A model generated the notes under the pieces. That model ran no database searches and was not told where the DNA came from. It saw only the letters and a program-made list of their open reading frames with translations. The position numbers and the translations under genes were made by a program. This document shows, piece after piece, positions 19,304 to 28,728 of a DNA stretch of 64,000 nucleotides. Origin of the DNA: Acidobacteriota bacterium. GTDB lineage: Bacteria; Acidobacteriota; Holophagae; Holophagales; Holophagaceae. The stretch covers positions 62,001-126,000 of the forward strand of contig JACPUT010000003.1 of assembly GCA_016192145.1 (NCBI GenBank), written 5' to 3'. Position 1 is the first letter of the stretch. Every line of letters begins with the position of its first letter.

Positions 19304-20964
19304 GGCAGCCTTCCTTCCACCAGCCAGCTTCGCCCCCAGCGCAGCTGGTCCTGGGGGGTGGCGATCAGGCGCAGCGGCTGCCCGGGCGCCAGGGGGCCAC
19401 TCCGCTCCGCCCCGAAGAACCATGTCACCGGCTCCGCCACGCCCTGGAGCCTGAGCTTCCAATGCCCTTCGCCGAAGACCTTCACGGGGCCCTCCAGCAC
19501 CCCTTCCAGGCCCGCCAGGGGCACGGGGAAGCCCTGCCCCCAAGGTTCGAGCGCCGCCAGGGCCGTGGCGCCCGGAAAGCCCCCCGTGCCCCAGCCATCG
19601 ACCACCCGTTCCACCGAAGGAGCCCGAAGGGCCTGCTCCGCAGCCCCCTTTTCGAAACACTGCCGGACGAAGGCCAGATGGGAGGCCGGGAAGGTCATGC
19701 CGGCCGCGAGGCGATGGCCCCCGCCGCCGGAGAGGAAAGGCTTCGCCTGCTCCAGCATCAGGGTGAGGTCGAAGCCATCCGGAGCCCGCAGAGAGCAGTG
19801 GGCCAGGCCATCCAGCACGGTGCAGACGGCTGTCGGCTTGCCGGAATCCCGCATGCGCGATCCCGCCACGATGCCGATGACGCCTTTGTGCGCGTCCGCC
19901 TCCAGCACCAGATCGAAGGCTTCCGTGCCTGGCGGGGGCAGGCGCTGGGCCAGCTCCCTCTGGGTTCGCCGCCGCTCCTGGTTCAAGGCCTCCACCCGGC
20001 TCATCAGGGTTTCGGCTTCCTTCGCATCCCGGCAGAGCAGCAGGCGCACCGCGTCTTCGGCGCCGCCCATGCGGCCCACGGCGTTGAGGCGGGGTCCCAC
20101 CCCGAAGGCCAGATCCTGTCCCGTGGGGCGGCTCTCGAGGCGCGCGGTTTTCAACAGCGCCGCGAGCCCGGGTCCGTTGGCGCCGGCCAACGCCTCCAAT
20201 CCCCGCCGCACCAGCAGGGCGTTCTCGCCCTTGAGGGGCACCATGTCCGCCACGGTGCCGATGGCCACGAGCTTCAACAAACCGTCCAGGAAGGCCGCGT
20301 CGGCCCCCGTGGGCACGGGCACGGCGCCCAGCAGCGCTTGGGCCAGCTTGAAGGCGACGCCCACGCCCGAGAGCCAGGGGTTGGCATAGCCTTCCAACAG
20401 CGGGTGGACCACGGCGCAGGCGGGCGGCAGCCCCACGCCCAGCGCATGGTGATCCGTGATCACCCACTCCAACCCCAGCTCCGCGCTGGCCTTCACTTCC
20501 TCCACGCTGCGCACCCCGCAGTCCACGGAGATGAGGAGCCCCGGATTCCGGGTCTCCTTCAGCTCGCGGATGCACTCCAGGTGCAGGCCATAGCCATCGT
20601 TGAAGCGGTTGGGGATGAAGAAGTCCACCTTCGCGCCCAGCTTCTCCAGCACCCGCATGAGCAGGGCCGTGGCCGTGACGCCATCCACATCGTAATCGCC
20701 GTAGATGGTGATGCGCTCGCCGCCTTCGATGGCCCTGCGGATGCGGGCCACGGCGGCATCCACGCCAGGCAGCAGGTGGGGATCGGTGCTGCGGGCCCAG
20801 GTGGCGTCGAGGCGCCAGGCCAGCTCCTCGGGCTCGTCCACGCCCCGCATCCAGGCGAGCCGGGCGGCCCCTTCGTCCAAAGCCCAGGCCTGCCCCAGCT
20901 TGAGCCAGGGCCTCAGGCCCGCCGGAGCCTCACGGCGCAGGCGCCAGGCGGGGGGAACACTCAC
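19300..20964 (-). CDS. recJ: Single-stranded-DNA-specific exonuclease
   Basis: 5'-3' exonuclease on single-stranded DNA in recombination and mismatch repair. 554 residues, with the DHH motifs ITIYGDYDVDGVTATALL, LLISVDCGV and VITDHHALG, later GTVADMVPL and FGVGPRLNAVGRM, and the DHHA1 element GGGGHRLAAGMTF. GTG start at 20962-20964 overlaps the accA stop (GTGA); its own stop overlaps the next GTG in the same way, so accA, recJ and lptC/A are coupled. Confidence 0.95.
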   Translation of the reverse strand: MSVPPAWRLRREAPAGLRPWLKLGQAWALDEGAARLAWMRGVDEPEELAWRLDATWARSTDPHLLPGVDAAVARIRRAIEGGERITIYGDYDVDGVTATALLMRVLEKLGAKVDFFIPNRFNDGYGLHLECIRELKETRNPGLLISVDCGVRSVEEVKASAELGLEWVITDHHALGVGLPPACAVVHPLLEGYANPWLSGVGVAFKLAQALLGAVPVPTGADAAFLDGLLKLVAIGTVADMVPLKGENALLVRRGLEALAGANGPGLAALLKTARLESRPTGQDLAFGVGPRLNAVGRMGGAEDAVRLLLCRDAKEAETLMSRVEALNQERRRTQRELAQRLPPPGTEAFDLVLEADAHKGVIGIVAGSRMRDSGKPTAVCTVLDGLAHCSLRAPDGFDLTLMLEQAKPFLSGGGGHRLAAGMTFPASHLAFVRQCFEKGAAEQALRAPSVERVVDGWGTGGFPGATALAALEPWGQGFPVPLAGLEGVLEGPVKVFGEGHWKLRLQGVAEPVTWFFGAERSGPLAPGQPLRLIATPQDQLRWGRSWLVEGRLP

Positions 20965-21908
20965 CCAACCGAACCCATCTTGGCGAACTTCTGATAGCGC
21001 TCCTCCACGAGGGCCTCGGCGCTGAGTTCGGCCAATTCGCCGAAGGCTTCGACGACGGCTTCCTTGAGGAGGGCGGCGGCCCGGTCGTGGTCCGTGTGGG
21101 CGCCTCCGAGCGGCTCTTTCACGATGGAATCGATGACGCCGAGATCCAGCAGGCGCGGGGCCGTGAGCTTGAGGGCTTCCGCTGCCTTCGGAGCTTGGGA
21201 GGAATCCTTCCAGAGGATCGAGGCGCAGCCCTCGGGACTGATCACGCTGTAGTTCGCGTTCTCCATCATCATCACGCGGTCGGCCACGCCCAACGCCAAG
21301 GCGCCGCCGGAGCCGCCCTCGCCGATGACGACGGCCACCACGGGCACCTCGAGCTTGGCCATCTCCAGGAGGTTGCGGGCGATGGCTTCGGCCTGGCCGC
21401 GTTCCTCGGCGTCCACGCCAGGGTAGGCACCTTGGGTATCGATGAGACAGAGGATGGGGCGCTGGAACTTCTCGGCCAGCTTCATGAGTCGCAGGGCCTT
21501 GCGGTAGCCCTCGGGCTTGGGGCAACCGAAGTTCCGGAGGATCTTCTGCTTGGTGTCCCGGCCCTTCTGCTGGCCGATGATCATCACCGGGTTGCCGTCG
21601 ATCCAGCCCAGGCCGGCCACGATGGCGGCGTCATCTCCGAAGCGACGATCGCCGTGGATCTCCTCGAAGCGATCGCAGATTCGCTCGATGTAATCGAGGG
21701 TGTAGGGACGCTTGGGGTGGCGCGCGAGCAACACGCGCTGCCAGTCCGTCAGGTTTTGGCTGAACTCCGTGCGGAGCTTCTCCAGCTTCTTTTCAAGCTT
21801 TTCCCGCTCCTTGGTCTGGGAGGGATCCATCTCCATGGACCGGATCTGGGCTTCCAGTTCCAGGATCGGTTTTTCCAATTGGGCGAGATCGAGAGGCTGG
21901 TCGCTCAT
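20961..21908 (-). CDS. accA: Acetyl-CoA carboxylase carboxyltransferase subunit alpha
   Basis: With AccD transfers carboxyl from biotin to acetyl-CoA, first step of fatty-acid synthesis. 315 residues; helical N-terminus (LEKPILELEAQIRSM), then crotonase-like core with GRDTKQKILRNFG, CLIDTQGAYPGVDAEERGQAEAI-type sequence, VIGEGGSGGALALGVADRV and SVISPEGCASILWKD. AGGA precedes the ATG. TACACT on the minus strand (21934-21939) is the likely -10 for the whole accA-recJ-lpt-rpoN run. Confidence 0.96.
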   Translation of the reverse strand: MSDQPLDLAQLEKPILELEAQIRSMEMDPSQTKEREKLEKKLEKLRTEFSQNLTDWQRVLLARHPKRPYTLDYIERICDRFEEIHGDRRFGDDAAIVAGLGWIDGNPVMIIGQQKGRDTKQKILRNFGCPKPEGYRKALRLMKLAEKFQRPILCLIDTQGAYPGVDAEERGQAEAIARNLLEMAKLEVPVVAVVIGEGGSGGALALGVADRVMMMENANYSVISPEGCASILWKDSSQAPKAAEALKLTAPRLLDLGVIDSIVKEPLGGAHTDHDRAAALLKEAVVEAFGELAELSAEALVEERYQKFAKMGSVG

Positions 21909-21933
21909 GCGGTCCTACTTGTGGTCAGCCCCC

Positions 21934-21939
21934 AGTGTA
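21934..21939 (-). promoter_or_regulatory. -10 (TACACT) of the accA operon
   Basis: TACACT followed by 25 nt and the accA ATG; the short leader contains AGGA. No convincing -35 is seen. The divergent gene's start is 78 bp away. Confidence 0.5.
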
Positions 21940-22016
21940 GCCGACTGGGGCCGGGGGACTTGCCCCAGCCCGGAATCCGGCCCAGCCTGGGGTGCATCCC
22001 CCCCGAGGAGGCCTTC

Positions 22017-22541
22017 ATGATTGCTCTGCTTTTCCTCCCTGCCCTCGTCGTGCAAGCCCCTGAAGCCCAGGCTCCCCTTCCGATCCTGGAGGCCAAGGAC
22101 CTGCCGGCCGCCGCCCGCGGCCCCATGCCGCCTCCAGGCCCAGACCTTGGAGCCGATCGGGGCGCTCTGGGCGTCTCCCGTCAGGCGGCGCGCCGGGGGC
22201 CCTCCATCCCAGCCCTCCAACTCCCCGCCGGATCCGTCCGGGTGAAGGACAAGGTTCCCGACATCAGCGGGTGGCGGGCCTACGCCATCGAGGTGCCGCC
22301 CGGGGAAAAGGTCAAGGTCCAGGTCGTGGCGGGCCGGAAGGCCTGGTTCAGGGTGCTGGGCGTCAACGCCTGGGGCCGGATGGAGAAAGGGCTGCTGCAG
22401 AACAAGATCCCTACCGGCGACCCCTTGGCCACATACATCAACCCCTCGAAGGAATCCCGCACCATCTATTTCATCGTCGATACCACCGACGTGAACATGC
22501 TGGGGGATCCCTTCGAAGTGGAGGTCACGCGAACCCGCTGA
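22017..22541 (+). CDS. Secreted protein of unknown function
   Basis: 174 residues. Signal peptide ALLFLPALVVQAPEAQA, a Pro-rich stretch to about 75, then a compact beta-rich domain (VKDKVPDISGWRAYAIEV, EKVKVQVVAGRKAWFRVLGVN, SRTIYFIVDTTDVNMLGDPFEVEV). The end resembles a pre-peptidase-like or jelly-roll beta-sandwich that binds sugar or sits on another protein, but I cannot name the family. GAGGAG precedes the ATG by 6 nt. The 3' end is 6 bp from the convergent DUF3857 gene. Confidence 0.72.
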   Translation: MIALLFLPALVVQAPEAQAPLPILEAKDLPAAARGPMPPPGPDLGADRGALGVSRQAARRGPSIPALQLPAGSVRVKDKVPDISGWRAYAIEVPPGEKVKVQVVAGRKAWFRVLGVNAWGRMEKGLLQNKIPTGDPLATYINPSKESRTIYFIVDTTDVNMLGDPFEVEVTRTR

Positions 22542-22547
22542 ACCCTT

Positions 22548-24527
22548 TCAGGGCGCGGGCTTGAAGGCGAGCCCATCCTCCAGGAGTGACTTGACGAGGG
22601 TCCGATCCTTCTTCCACTCCTGGAGCCCCTTGTCGCGCTGGTCGAAGTCGAAGCGCGCCGATTTGAATCGGTGGTCCAAATCCAGCTCCAGGATGGTCCC
22701 CGCCTCACCCGGCCTGGATACGGCCTTCCAAGTGAAGGCCCGGAAGGGCGATTCCGCCGAGCGCTCGGGCAGCAGGGGCGAGACCTTGGAGGGCACCTTC
22801 AGCACCGCGTGGTAGCTCAGCTCGCCGAACCCATCCATGGAAACCGGGTAGCGCCGCGCCACACCGGCCTTCTGGATGAGGGAGAAGGGACCGGGGATGC
22901 ACCAGGAGGCCAGCTCGAACTCGCCCCCATTCCGGCGGAATCCCTCCGGATGGGTCACCTTGAGATCCACTTCGAAGGCCTTGGTCAGATCCAGCGGATC
23001 CCCCAGCCGTGCGACCTCGACCTGGGCCGTGGCCGGGAGATCCAGCCTCCGGGCCATGATCGAATCCCTCACGCCCTTGGTTCCGCCCTGCTGGGCGATG
23101 GCCCGGAGCCCCCAGTAGCTGCCCGTTTCCTGCAACTTGAGGGTGGCCTTCAGCTGGCTTCCCTGCACTTCGCCCTCGAGCCGCACCTGCAGACGATCCA
23201 TGAGGATGGCCTTGTCGGGCACGGTCACCCAAACCGCACCTTCCGGGAGGCAGATCATCAGCTTGCGGCCACGGTGGCCGGAGCCCAAATGGCCCAGGGG
23301 GGTGAGCGGATCCGTGGGATCCACGAGCAGGAAGCGGCCTTTGGGCGTCTCCACTTCCGCCGCCAGGCCCAGGCTGGATTCCAGACGGACGGCGGAAATC
23401 ACATGGTTGAAGACGGGAAAGGGCTCCTGCTGGGGCTCGATCTCACCCGCGACGATGCGGGCCAAGGCGGGCACGGAGGAATACCCCAGTCCCTTGGCTT
23501 CGGCCATGAAGAAGGCCGAGAGATCTTTGCAGTCTCCGTAGCGCTTGCGCCCCACTTCCAACGGCTGTTCGGGCACCCATCCCCGTTCCGGGGTCAGGTA
23601 GACCTGCTTGTAGGTGAGGGAGCGGCCCATCCAGGCCCAAAGCGCCTTCAACCCCTCGAGGCCCTTCCTCCCCTGCAGGTCCGCCATCCCCGGTGGCGTC
23701 ATCGCGGGTACGAAGTGATCCAGGTTCCAACGCGCCATCTCATCCCAGGACCCCCACATGCGTCCGATCGGAAGGGCCGGATCCAGGAACCGGACCATGA
23801 CGACCGGGAGCACATTGAAGAGGTGGGGGTGGCCCCCCTCGTCCCTGGGCAGGGCTGGCACGTCGGTTACCCGGAAGCCGAAGGCCCCGAGTGCTTCGGT
23901 CTTAGTGATCCAGGGCTCGAAGTGCCGGCGATCGAGCTTCACGTCCACGGACTGGAGATTGGTGAACCAGCCCTCCTTCTTGGCGACCTCAAGCTCCCAC
24001 CGCCTCACCGGCACCGATTCCATGGGCGAGACATCGGCGATGGGCCCCAGCGGGCTCTGCACGGATTCAAGGGATTCGAAGGCGACGTAGCTCCCCTTGA
24101 CCACCCGCTCGAGCACGGCCCCGGTGAGGGTGGCCGTGCTGAACTCCGCGTCGGACACGTCGTTCATCGTCACCACGTTGTCGGAATCCAGCTTCACCAG
24201 TTCGTTGTCCGGCCGGAGGTTCCAGCCCTTCACCTTCTTCACCTTGCTGGCCTTGCCTCCCAAGCCATGCAGCACGAACACACCCTGGCCCGTCCCGCGC
24301 TCCGTGAGCACCTTCACCAGGCGGAAGCGCCGCTGGCGGATCTCCCCACTGCCCGTGTAGGCGATCTCGGTTCGATCCAGAAGCACCCATGCATCGGCGT
24401 CCGCGGGCGCCATCGCATCGGCGGGCAGCACCGCCGCCTGGGCGGCCCAATCCGGAAGCTTGGATACATTCTGGGCCGCAAGAAAAGCCTGTGCGGCCAC
24501 CAGGAGGGCCAGTATTTGAGTTCGCAT
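22548..24527 (-). CDS. DUF3857 / transglutaminase-like protein with intact catalytic triad (paralogue 1)
   Basis: 659 residues, signal peptide RTQILALLVAAQAFLAAQ. The N-terminal DUF3857 beta domain (to about 250) is followed by a transglutaminase core with Cys333 in RYGDCKDLSAFFM, His in FNHVISAVRL and Asp in LLVDPTD, so the triad is complete, and by a C-terminal beta domain. Such proteins are secreted in Bacteroidota and Acidobacteriota; their substrate is unknown. Start ATG 24525-24527, with AGGTGGGG or TATAGG-N7 ahead. It shares a 28-bp upstream element with paralogue 3. Confidence 0.85.
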   Translation of the reverse strand: MRTQILALLVAAQAFLAAQNVSKLPDWAAQAAVLPADAMAPADADAWVLLDRTEIAYTGSGEIRQRRFRLVKVLTERGTGQGVFVLHGLGGKASKVKKVKGWNLRPDNELVKLDSDNVVTMNDVSDAEFSTATLTGAVLERVVKGSYVAFESLESVQSPLGPIADVSPMESVPVRRWELEVAKKEGWFTNLQSVDVKLDRRHFEPWITKTEALGAFGFRVTDVPALPRDEGGHPHLFNVLPVVMVRFLDPALPIGRMWGSWDEMARWNLDHFVPAMTPPGMADLQGRKGLEGLKALWAWMGRSLTYKQVYLTPERGWVPEQPLEVGRKRYGDCKDLSAFFMAEAKGLGYSSVPALARIVAGEIEPQQEPFPVFNHVISAVRLESSLGLAAEVETPKGRFLLVDPTDPLTPLGHLGSGHRGRKLMICLPEGAVWVTVPDKAILMDRLQVRLEGEVQGSQLKATLKLQETGSYWGLRAIAQQGGTKGVRDSIMARRLDLPATAQVEVARLGDPLDLTKAFEVDLKVTHPEGFRRNGGEFELASWCIPGPFSLIQKAGVARRYPVSMDGFGELSYHAVLKVPSKVSPLLPERSAESPFRAFTWKAVSRPGEAGTILELDLDHRFKSARFDFDQRDKGLQEWKKDRTLVKSLLEDGLAFKPAP

Positions 24528-24545
24528 TACCCCACCTATATTTTC

Positions 24546-24573
24546 GGGAATCGGATGACACAATTCGGACGAG
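24546..24573 (-). promoter_or_regulatory. 28-bp element upstream of DUF3857 paralogue 1
   Basis: 25 of 28 positions are identical to 28611-28638 ahead of paralogue 3. Read on the minus strand it contains GAATTGTGTCATCC and ends 18 nt before the start codon. TTGTGT-N17-TATAGG could form a -35/-10 pair here. CAATTC and GAATTG form an inverted repeat at its upstream edge. Confidence 0.5.
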
Positions 24574-24588
24574 AATTGCTTGCCCAGG

Positions 24589-26535
24589 TTATTCCTTCGA
24601 GAGCTCAACACTCCGTCGGCATGCATCCTCGATCCAGCCAAGGTATGCCTTGAAGGCTCCCCACTCGATCGCACCCGCAGACATGGCCGACACATCCACC
24701 CGGAGGACGACCTTTCCTTCCCGGGTAGCCGGGTCATAGCTGGGTAGCCAGACCACCCTCCCAAATCCATTCTGCATCTTCAGAGTCTGCTGCTCGCCCA
24801 TGGTCCAGCCACTGGGCACCTTGAAGGTCGAGATCGCGATATGGGTCATGAGAAACGGGAGGATGATGGGACCGGTGCGCTTCGCTTCTAGCTTGGTGGG
24901 CACCTCAAGGGGCCAAGGCATGGAAGGGAATGGATCCACCGTACGCTTTCGCTGGGATTCACGCTCGATCCGTCCCTTGACCTCCCACAGAACGCCCTTG
25001 GTCGAGTCGGTGGCGTTCTGTATCTCGGCTGAATCGATGGTGACGTTCTTCATGGACCTTGTAAGGGAATCCTTGAGCTCCTTGGATTGTTCAGAGGGCT
25101 CCAGTTTCATGAATCGAAGCCGTTCTAAGAATTCCGGGAATCCTCCGAATTCGGTTTTGAGCGTGAATTCATCCTGCTCATCCTGCAGAGTGAGGGCGTA
25201 GGTGAACCGCCGGGAATTCAACCCAGCGCCCAGGGTGGCCACCGTTCCTCTGACGGGCTTCCAGGTGGCGGAATCGATCACAAGCGCCGGCACTCCCGTA
25301 TAGTCGGGATGAACCACCCCCGGGGTGGCGTAGCGGCAGGTGGGGTCGAACCAAGCCGTCCCCCCTTGGGGATCGTCCACGCCGATCAGCCGATGGTTGA
25401 ATTGCCATGGATTGAGGCTGTTCCAGTCGAAAAAGTTGAATTCTCGATCCACCACCATGCCCACCTTGGGGATGATGCCCGCGGATTTCAGCAGGTGGAA
25501 AAATAGCAACCGCATCCCTTCGCCATCGGTCCGGCCAGTTTTGGTTGCCTTGTCGAGATCCTTCGAGTTCAGGTTTTCCAGGAACCCCTTTGAGAGGCTC
25601 ACCATCTCCGCATGAGTGGCCAACGTCAGGTTCTTGATGCGCTTGTCCAATCGGGCCATCAATTCCGCGGCCTTCTTCGAAGGAACCCCTTCGAGGCCGG
25701 TGGTCAGCTCCATCGCCAGGGATTTGAAGGCTGCGCTTTTATCGAGGCCTTCTTCAAAGGCATCCTTGTAGACGGTTTGGCTCGCCGCTTCCCAATAGGC
25801 CTCCGGGCCTTTCCTGGACACCCCGGCCAGATCCTCCGGTTGGTAGAAAATCACCAACGCCGGTGGATTGAAAGTGGGCTGGATGGCATAGGGCGGCAGT
25901 TCCAGCTCCGGAATGTTGCTGAGGGTGAATCGCTTGTAGGTTGAAGCCTCGGTAACCACGGGCGCGATGCCCAGGCCTGGCCGAAGGGAGAACGCCAAGG
26001 GAAAGGACTTCGGCACTTCCACGACCAGGCTTTGGATGGGGTAAGGTTTCGAGAGCACCCACTGGTGGTAGAGCCCGCGCTCATATCGGTTGGGCAGGCC
26101 GGAGAACAGCCCATTGGCCTTCTCGCTCCATCGGAGCTCCATCACGCAATCGGAGGTGATGCCGGGAGCCACGAGATGCCTTTGCCTCTCCTTTCCACGA
26201 CCGACCTTGATGAACCGCTCTCCGAAGTCCTTCTGATCATTGAACTGGACCTGGCGCCCATCCGGGTAGACCGTCCGTCCTTTGAGACCATAGACGGCGG
26301 TGGGAAGGTCTTCCACCTCGGCCGCGGCCTTGCCCGCCTCAGCGTAGATCCTTACCCGGTAAAGGTACTCAATGGAGTACACGTTGAACTTCATCCGGGA
26401 CTCCAAAATCACCGCCCCGGTACTTCCCTCCTTCATGGCCCACACTGCGGGTGGAATGGGTGCGAAATCATCCCCTGCAAAGGCGAGACCGCCCGTCAGG
26501 ACAAAGGTAAAGACGAACAACAAATGCCGGAACAT
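24589..26535 (-). CDS. DUF3857 protein with catalytic Cys replaced by Gly (paralogue 2)
   Basis: 648 residues; signal peptide MFRHLLFVFTFVLTGGLAFA. Same layout as its neighbours. In the transglutaminase core the position of the nucleophile is Gly338 (TDGEGMRLLFF) instead of Cys, while His (QFNHRLIGV) and Asp (WFDPTC) remain. So it should not catalyse the usual thiol chemistry and may bind the substrate or a partner. AGGAG precedes the ATG by 4 nt. About 110 bp separate it from paralogue 3 upstream; codon use looks like its neighbours. Confidence 0.83.
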   Translation of the reverse strand: MFRHLLFVFTFVLTGGLAFAGDDFAPIPPAVWAMKEGSTGAVILESRMKFNVYSIEYLYRVRIYAEAGKAAAEVEDLPTAVYGLKGRTVYPDGRQVQFNDQKDFGERFIKVGRGKERQRHLVAPGITSDCVMELRWSEKANGLFSGLPNRYERGLYHQWVLSKPYPIQSLVVEVPKSFPLAFSLRPGLGIAPVVTEASTYKRFTLSNIPELELPPYAIQPTFNPPALVIFYQPEDLAGVSRKGPEAYWEAASQTVYKDAFEEGLDKSAAFKSLAMELTTGLEGVPSKKAAELMARLDKRIKNLTLATHAEMVSLSKGFLENLNSKDLDKATKTGRTDGEGMRLLFFHLLKSAGIIPKVGMVVDREFNFFDWNSLNPWQFNHRLIGVDDPQGGTAWFDPTCRYATPGVVHPDYTGVPALVIDSATWKPVRGTVATLGAGLNSRRFTYALTLQDEQDEFTLKTEFGGFPEFLERLRFMKLEPSEQSKELKDSLTRSMKNVTIDSAEIQNATDSTKGVLWEVKGRIERESQRKRTVDPFPSMPWPLEVPTKLEAKRTGPIILPFLMTHIAISTFKVPSGWTMGEQQTLKMQNGFGRVVWLPSYDPATREGKVVLRVDVSAMSAGAIEWGAFKAYLGWIEDACRRSVELSKE

Positions 26536-26644
26536 ATGGCTCCTTGATCGGTAGTAGGCGGCACAAATTTGAAGGTTGCAAGCGGGATGGAGGTCCCTAA
26601 TCGGGCGGTCGGGCCCCCATCCGGTCCCATCGCGGTGGAGGAGG

Positions 26645-28597
26645 TCACTCCCCGCGCGAGAGGAGGATCTGCATGCGGCACGCCGATTCGACCCAGCCCA
26701 GGAAAGTCCGGAAGGCCTGCCACTCGGGCGGTGGGGCTGAATAGGCGCCCACCTCGGTCTGGAAGACCACCTTCACCGTCCGATTGGCGGCGTCAACCGT
26801 GGGTGTCCAGGTCACCCGGCCGAAGCCATTCTCATGGCTCACTCCCTGAAGCGTCGGGATCCGGTAGCCCGCCGGAATTTTGAAGGTGCTGACCGCCTCC
26901 TGGACCATGGGGTAGGGAAGGACGATGGGCAGCGCCCGGGTTTCCTCCAGTCGATCGGGAATCCAGAGGGGCCAGGGCATACCCGGGAACGGCTCTACCA
27001 CGCGGCTTCGCCCGCCTTCCCGCTCCAAAGCGCCTTTGAGGGTCCAAGAGAGTCCCATCTGGGCACTGGCGCTGTTGAATACCTCGGCGGAGGCAACCTG
27101 AAGATTCTTCATGGAGCGCTCGTAGTGCTCCTTCAGGGTCTTCGACTGTTCCTTGGGGTCGAGTGCGAGGTACCTGGATCGCTCCACGTTCTCCGGGAAC
27201 CCCGTGAACTCGGCCGAGAGATCATAGGTGTCGGAGGATTCGTCCAGTTCCATGGCATAGGTGTATTTCCGTCGATTGAACCGGGCATCCAGAACGCCCA
27301 CCACGCCGCGCGTGGCCTTCCAGCTGGCGGAGTCGAGGATGAGCGCCGGTACGCCGGTATAGTCCGGGTGCACCACGCCGGGTGTAACGAAACGGCGCGT
27401 GGGCTCGAACCAGACCGTCGCGCCATCCGGGTTGCGCACCCCGATGAGGTCGTTTCCGAATTGCCAAGGGTTCAACTGCCCCCACTCGAAAAGGGCCTGC
27501 TCCCGGTCCACCACCTTGGCCACCAGGGGCTTGATCCCCATTTCCTCGAGCAGGCAATAGAAAAGGAGGCGCATCCCGATCGCGTTGGTACAGCCCTGTT
27601 CTGCCGCCCTGCTCAGATTGACTACGTTGAAGGTCTCCCAAAAGTCTTTGGGAAGGGCGGCGCGCTCCGCGTTGGTCGCGTGGCCCAGGTTGACGATGCG
27701 GGCATCCAACCGGCTGAGCAGTTCCGCCGCGGCCTGGGTGGGGATGGCCGGCAGACCGGTGGTAAGTTCCTTCGCCAAGGCCTTGAACGCTTTTCCCCGG
27801 TCGATCTGCGCGCCGACATAGTCATTCCGGAACAAATTTTTCGCGGCGTCCTGCCAATAGGACTCGGCGCCGCTCCTCGTGGAGATGGATAGGTTCTTGG
27901 GCTGCCAGTACATGATGAGTTTGGGAGCTCGAAGGCTGGCTCGCAGTCCATAAGGGGGGACTTCCAAGGCCTGGACGTTCTTGAAGGCGAACTGTTTCAT
28001 GCCTTTTCCCTCGGTGACCACAGGCGCCGCACCGCTGCCAGGGATGACGGAATAATCGAGGGGGAAATATTTCCCGATTTCCACGGTGAAGGCTTGGGTG
28101 GGATAGGCATTGGCCAGCGTCCATGCGCCGTACCAGCCGTTGTTCATCCGCCGGGGCAACCCTTCGACGGGCCCGTTGGCGGGCTCAGCCCAGCTCAATT
28201 CCACTACGCAATCAGCCGTCACGCCAGGCGCGACCAGGTGAGTCGCCCGGGCTTTCCCGCCCCAGCCATCCACGACCTTTTCCGCGAAATCCTTGCGGCT
28301 GTTGAAGAGCACCACCCTCCCGTCGGGGTAGACCGTCCGGCCTTTGATGTCAATTGCCGTGGGCGGCAGGTCATTGAAGGCGGCGGCATCGCGTCCCCCT
28401 TCCGCGAAGATCCTCGCCCGATAGAGGTACTCGATGAATCCCGACATGAACCGCATCCGCTCTTCGAGCACCACGGCACCTTTCGGGCCTTCCTTGATCG
28501 CCCAGACCGCGGGTGGGATGGGCTCGAAATCACTTGCAAACACGTTGAGAAAACTCATCAAAACGATGGGACAAGCCTGGAGCGAGCGCAGCTTCAT
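26645..28597 (-). CDS. DUF3857 protein with all three triad positions replaced (paralogue 3)
   Basis: 650 residues; start ATG 28595-28597 (MKLRSLQACPIVLMSFL signal peptide) with AAAGG ahead. It aligns along its length with paralogue 2 (shared DFEPIPPAVWAIKEG, WFEPTRR..TPGVVHPDYTGVPAL). At the triad it has Ala339 for Cys (TNAIGMRLL), Asn for His (QFGNDLIGV) and Glu for Asp (WFEPTRR). It is therefore a non-enzymatic descendant. It has the same upstream element as paralogue 1. Confidence 0.83.
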   Translation of the reverse strand: MKLRSLQACPIVLMSFLNVFASDFEPIPPAVWAIKEGPKGAVVLEERMRFMSGFIEYLYRARIFAEGGRDAAAFNDLPPTAIDIKGRTVYPDGRVVLFNSRKDFAEKVVDGWGGKARATHLVAPGVTADCVVELSWAEPANGPVEGLPRRMNNGWYGAWTLANAYPTQAFTVEIGKYFPLDYSVIPGSGAAPVVTEGKGMKQFAFKNVQALEVPPYGLRASLRAPKLIMYWQPKNLSISTRSGAESYWQDAAKNLFRNDYVGAQIDRGKAFKALAKELTTGLPAIPTQAAAELLSRLDARIVNLGHATNAERAALPKDFWETFNVVNLSRAAEQGCTNAIGMRLLFYCLLEEMGIKPLVAKVVDREQALFEWGQLNPWQFGNDLIGVRNPDGATVWFEPTRRFVTPGVVHPDYTGVPALILDSASWKATRGVVGVLDARFNRRKYTYAMELDESSDTYDLSAEFTGFPENVERSRYLALDPKEQSKTLKEHYERSMKNLQVASAEVFNSASAQMGLSWTLKGALEREGGRSRVVEPFPGMPWPLWIPDRLEETRALPIVLPYPMVQEAVSTFKIPAGYRIPTLQGVSHENGFGRVTWTPTVDAANRTVKVVFQTEVGAYSAPPPEWQAFRTFLGWVESACRMQILLSRGE

Positions 28598-28610
28598 GGG
28601 TGCCTTTATT

Positions 28611-28638
28611 GGGAAATGGATGACACAATTCTGACGAG
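28611..28638 (-). promoter_or_regulatory. 28-bp element upstream of DUF3857 paralogue 3
   Basis: Matches 24546-24573 at 25 of 28 positions and ends 13 nt before the start codon of paralogue 3. Paralogue 2 has only a weak resemblance (AAATTTGTGCCGCC on the minus strand, about 26557-26570). It could be a shared operator or promoter, or simply sequence kept since gene duplication. Confidence 0.5.
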
Positions 28639-28728
28639 GTATCCGATTCACGGCAATGCTTCGGACGTCTCCAGGTGGGCCTGATCATGATCTCCACCTG
28701 GAAGTGCTTCTATCGGTGAGACTAAGAC

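Noticed and set aside
18332-20994. Long plus-strand frames over the lptC/A-like and recJ genes
   Set aside because: Shadow frames; recJ has all DHH motifs and overlapping start/stop with its neighbours.
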